Assembly (NCBI RefSeq): GCF_014323725.1
Contig: NZ_JABVED010000005.1
Coordinates: forward strand, 1-64,000
Direction of reading: 5' to 3'
DNA from: Actinokineospora xionganensis
GTDB taxonomy: Bacteria > Actinomycetota > Actinomycetes > Mycobacteriales > Pseudonocardiaceae
DNA length: 64,000 bases
Within the stretch, counting starts at the first letter, position 1. Every line of letters begins with the position of its first letter. The notes under the pieces were generated by a model, which ran no database searches, had not been told where the DNA came from, and was given only the letters and a program-made list of their open reading frames with translations. This document shows, piece by piece, positions 62,919 to 64,000 of the stretch. A program made the position numbers and the translations under genes.

Positions 62919-64000
62919 GTGGCCGACACGCCCGCGTACGACCCGTACGACTATCCGCGCCGCTGGGAAGCCGACGTCGTGCTCTCCGACGGTCAGACTG
63001 TCCACTTGCGGCCCATCGTGCCCAGCGACGGCGACGCGCTGCTCGCCTTCCACGGCAAGCTGTCCGACCGCACCCGCTACTTCCGTTACTTCTCACCGTA
63101 TCCGCGCATCCCCGCGCGCGACCTGGTGCGGTTCAGCACGGTCGACCACCGCGACCGGGTCGCGTTCGTGGCCCTGCTCGGCGACGACATCGTCGCCGTC
63201 GGCCGCTACGAGCGGCTGCCCGGCCATGACTCCGCCGAGGTCGCCTTCGTCGTCGCCGACGACCACCAGCGCCGCGGGCTCGGCTCGATCCTGTTGGAGC
63301 ACCTGGCCGCCGCCGCCCGCGAACGCGGACTGAGCCGGTTCGAGGCCGAGGTGCTCTCGGAGAACGCCCAGATGGTCCGCGTCTTCCGCGACGCCGGCTA
63401 CCAGGTGAGCCGCGAGTTCGAGGAAGGCGTGCTGCACCTGGAGTTCGCGATCGACCCGACCGAGGACTCGGTGCGCGTCGCGTGGTCGCGCGAGCAGGCC
63501 GCCGAGGCGCGCAGTGTGCACAATCTGCTCCATCCCCGGTCGGTCGCGGTGATCGGCGCGTCGACGGATCGCACCAAGGTCGGGTACGCCGTGCTGGGCA
63601 ACATGCTCGGCGCCGACTTCGCCGGTCCGGTGTTCCCGGTCAACGCCGAACACCCGTCGGTGCGCGGAGTCCGGGCGTACGCCACCGTCCTCGACATCCC
63701 GGACCCGGTCGACCTCGCCGTCGTCGCCGTCCCCGCCGCACGGGTCGACGACGTCATGGACGCCTGCCTTGCCAAGGGGGTCAAGGCATTGGTGGTCGTC
63801 ACCTCCGGTTTCGGCGAGACCGGCTCCGAGGGACGCGGCGCCGAGCGCAGGCTCGTCGACGAGGCCCGCGCGCACGGAATGCGGGTCGTCGGGCCGAACG
63901 CCCTCGGCGTGGTCAACCTGGACCCGAAGGTCCGGCTCAACGCCAGCCTCGCCCCGACCCTGCCCGGCCGCGGCCGCACCGGGTTCTTCTGCCAGTCCGG
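62919..64000 (+). CDS. GNAT acetyltransferase / acyl-CoA synthetase fusion, 3' truncated
   Basis: The gene starts at GTG 62919 (VADTPAYDPYDYPRRWEADVV), one base after acuC, and runs past the window end. The first 160 residues are a GNAT domain with VLSDGQTVHLRPIVPSDGDAL, the acetyl-CoA loop DDHQRRGLGSILLEHL and ENAQMVRVFRDAGYQV. Then comes the CoA-binding and ligase-like part of NDP-forming acetyl-CoA synthetases (VHNLLHPRSVAVIGASTDR; VKALVVVTSGFGE; RVVGPNALGVVN). This matches actinobacterial protein acetyltransferases related to Pat. In Salmonella Pat the domains are in the other order. The likely target is acetyl-CoA synthetase, opposed by AcuC. Confidence 0.9.
   Translation, partial: MADTPAYDPYDYPRRWEADVVLSDGQTVHLRPIVPSDGDALLAFHGKLSDRTRYFRYFSPYPRIPARDLVRFSTVDHRDRVAFVALLGDDIVAVGRYERLPGHDSAEVAFVVADDHQRRGLGSILLEHLAAAARERGLSRFEAEVLSENAQMVRVFRDAGYQVSREFEEGVLHLEFAIDPTEDSVRVAWSREQAAEARSVHNLLHPRSVAVIGASTDRTKVGYAVLGNMLGADFAGPVFPVNAEHPSVRGVRAYATVLDIPDPVDLAVVAVPAARVDDVMDACLAKGVKALVVVTSGFGETGSEGRGAERRLVDEARAHGMRVVGPNALGVVNLDPKVRLNASLAPTLPGRGRTGFFCQS

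Overview
The window comes from a high-GC actinomycete chromosome. Gene content and order match the core chromosome of Mycobacteriales/Pseudonocardiales: DUF3046-recA-recX, miaB, miaA-dapF-hflX, lexA divergent from a LysM division inhibitor, then nrdR-nrdJ. A Sdh1-type succinate dehydrogenase, a gluABCD-type operon, IdeR and an XRE/DUF5753-DUF397 pair fit a Pseudonocardiaceae-like organism (Actinokineospora, Saccharothrix or Lentzea type). The genus is inference. No rRNA, tRNA, CRISPR array, prophage or insertion sequence was recognised.

Region by region: 1-4.2 kb holds the end of a membrane-anchored Hsp70-like protein and the recA-recX SOS region with a perfect LexA box. 4.3-10.4 kb holds a secreted dipeptidase-like enzyme and the sdh operon behind a Crp/GlxR-like site. 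10.4-18.4 kb holds a drug/metabolite exporter with its Lrp-type regulator, a glutamate-type ABC importer (gluABCD), a divergent two-component system and an orphan TAXI-type lipoprotein. 18.5-30 kb is conserved core: tRNA modification (miaB, miaA), lysine/peptidoglycan synthesis (dapF), ribosome rescue (hflX) and the SOS regulator lexA facing a LysM membrane protein across three LexA boxes. 30-33.9 kb is nrdR plus the B12-dependent ribonucleotide reductase nrdJ.

33.9-35.8 kb is a compact accessory pair on opposite strands: a ComF-like phosphoribosyltransferase and a stand-alone DprA/Smf-like protein, with codon use unlike its surroundings. I consider it the best candidate for an unusual system here. 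35.8-39.2 kb holds a LysE exporter, an ECF41 sigma factor with its epimerase-type partner and a zinc metallopeptidase. 39.3-44.1 kb is a tightly overlapping DUF2293 / SWIM / SNF2-helicase operon. 44.2-46 kb is a second accessory cluster: three overlapping tiny genes, one a zinc-finger protein, divergent from an XRE/DUF5753 regulator coupled to a DUF397 protein.

46-57 kb holds secreted or stress-related enzymes and an ECF sigma/anti-sigma pair: S9 and S15 peptidases, an LLM oxidoreductase, DUF4394, a DUF4139 protein, an M23 peptidase and DUF4192. 57.3-60.7 kb couples ideR to galK and galE. 60.7-64 kb holds a rhodanese-type sulfurtransferase and a protein-acetylation pair: AcuC deacetylase and a GNAT/acyl-CoA-synthetase fusion cut by the window end.

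Regulatory structure is unusually readable. There are four LexA boxes, a candidate Crp box, candidate NrdR repeats, an inverted repeat between gluA and the two-component system, many strong hairpin terminators, and a two-copy dispersed repeat (2 x 21 bp plus a conserved 10-bp tail) that sits both times between convergent genes.
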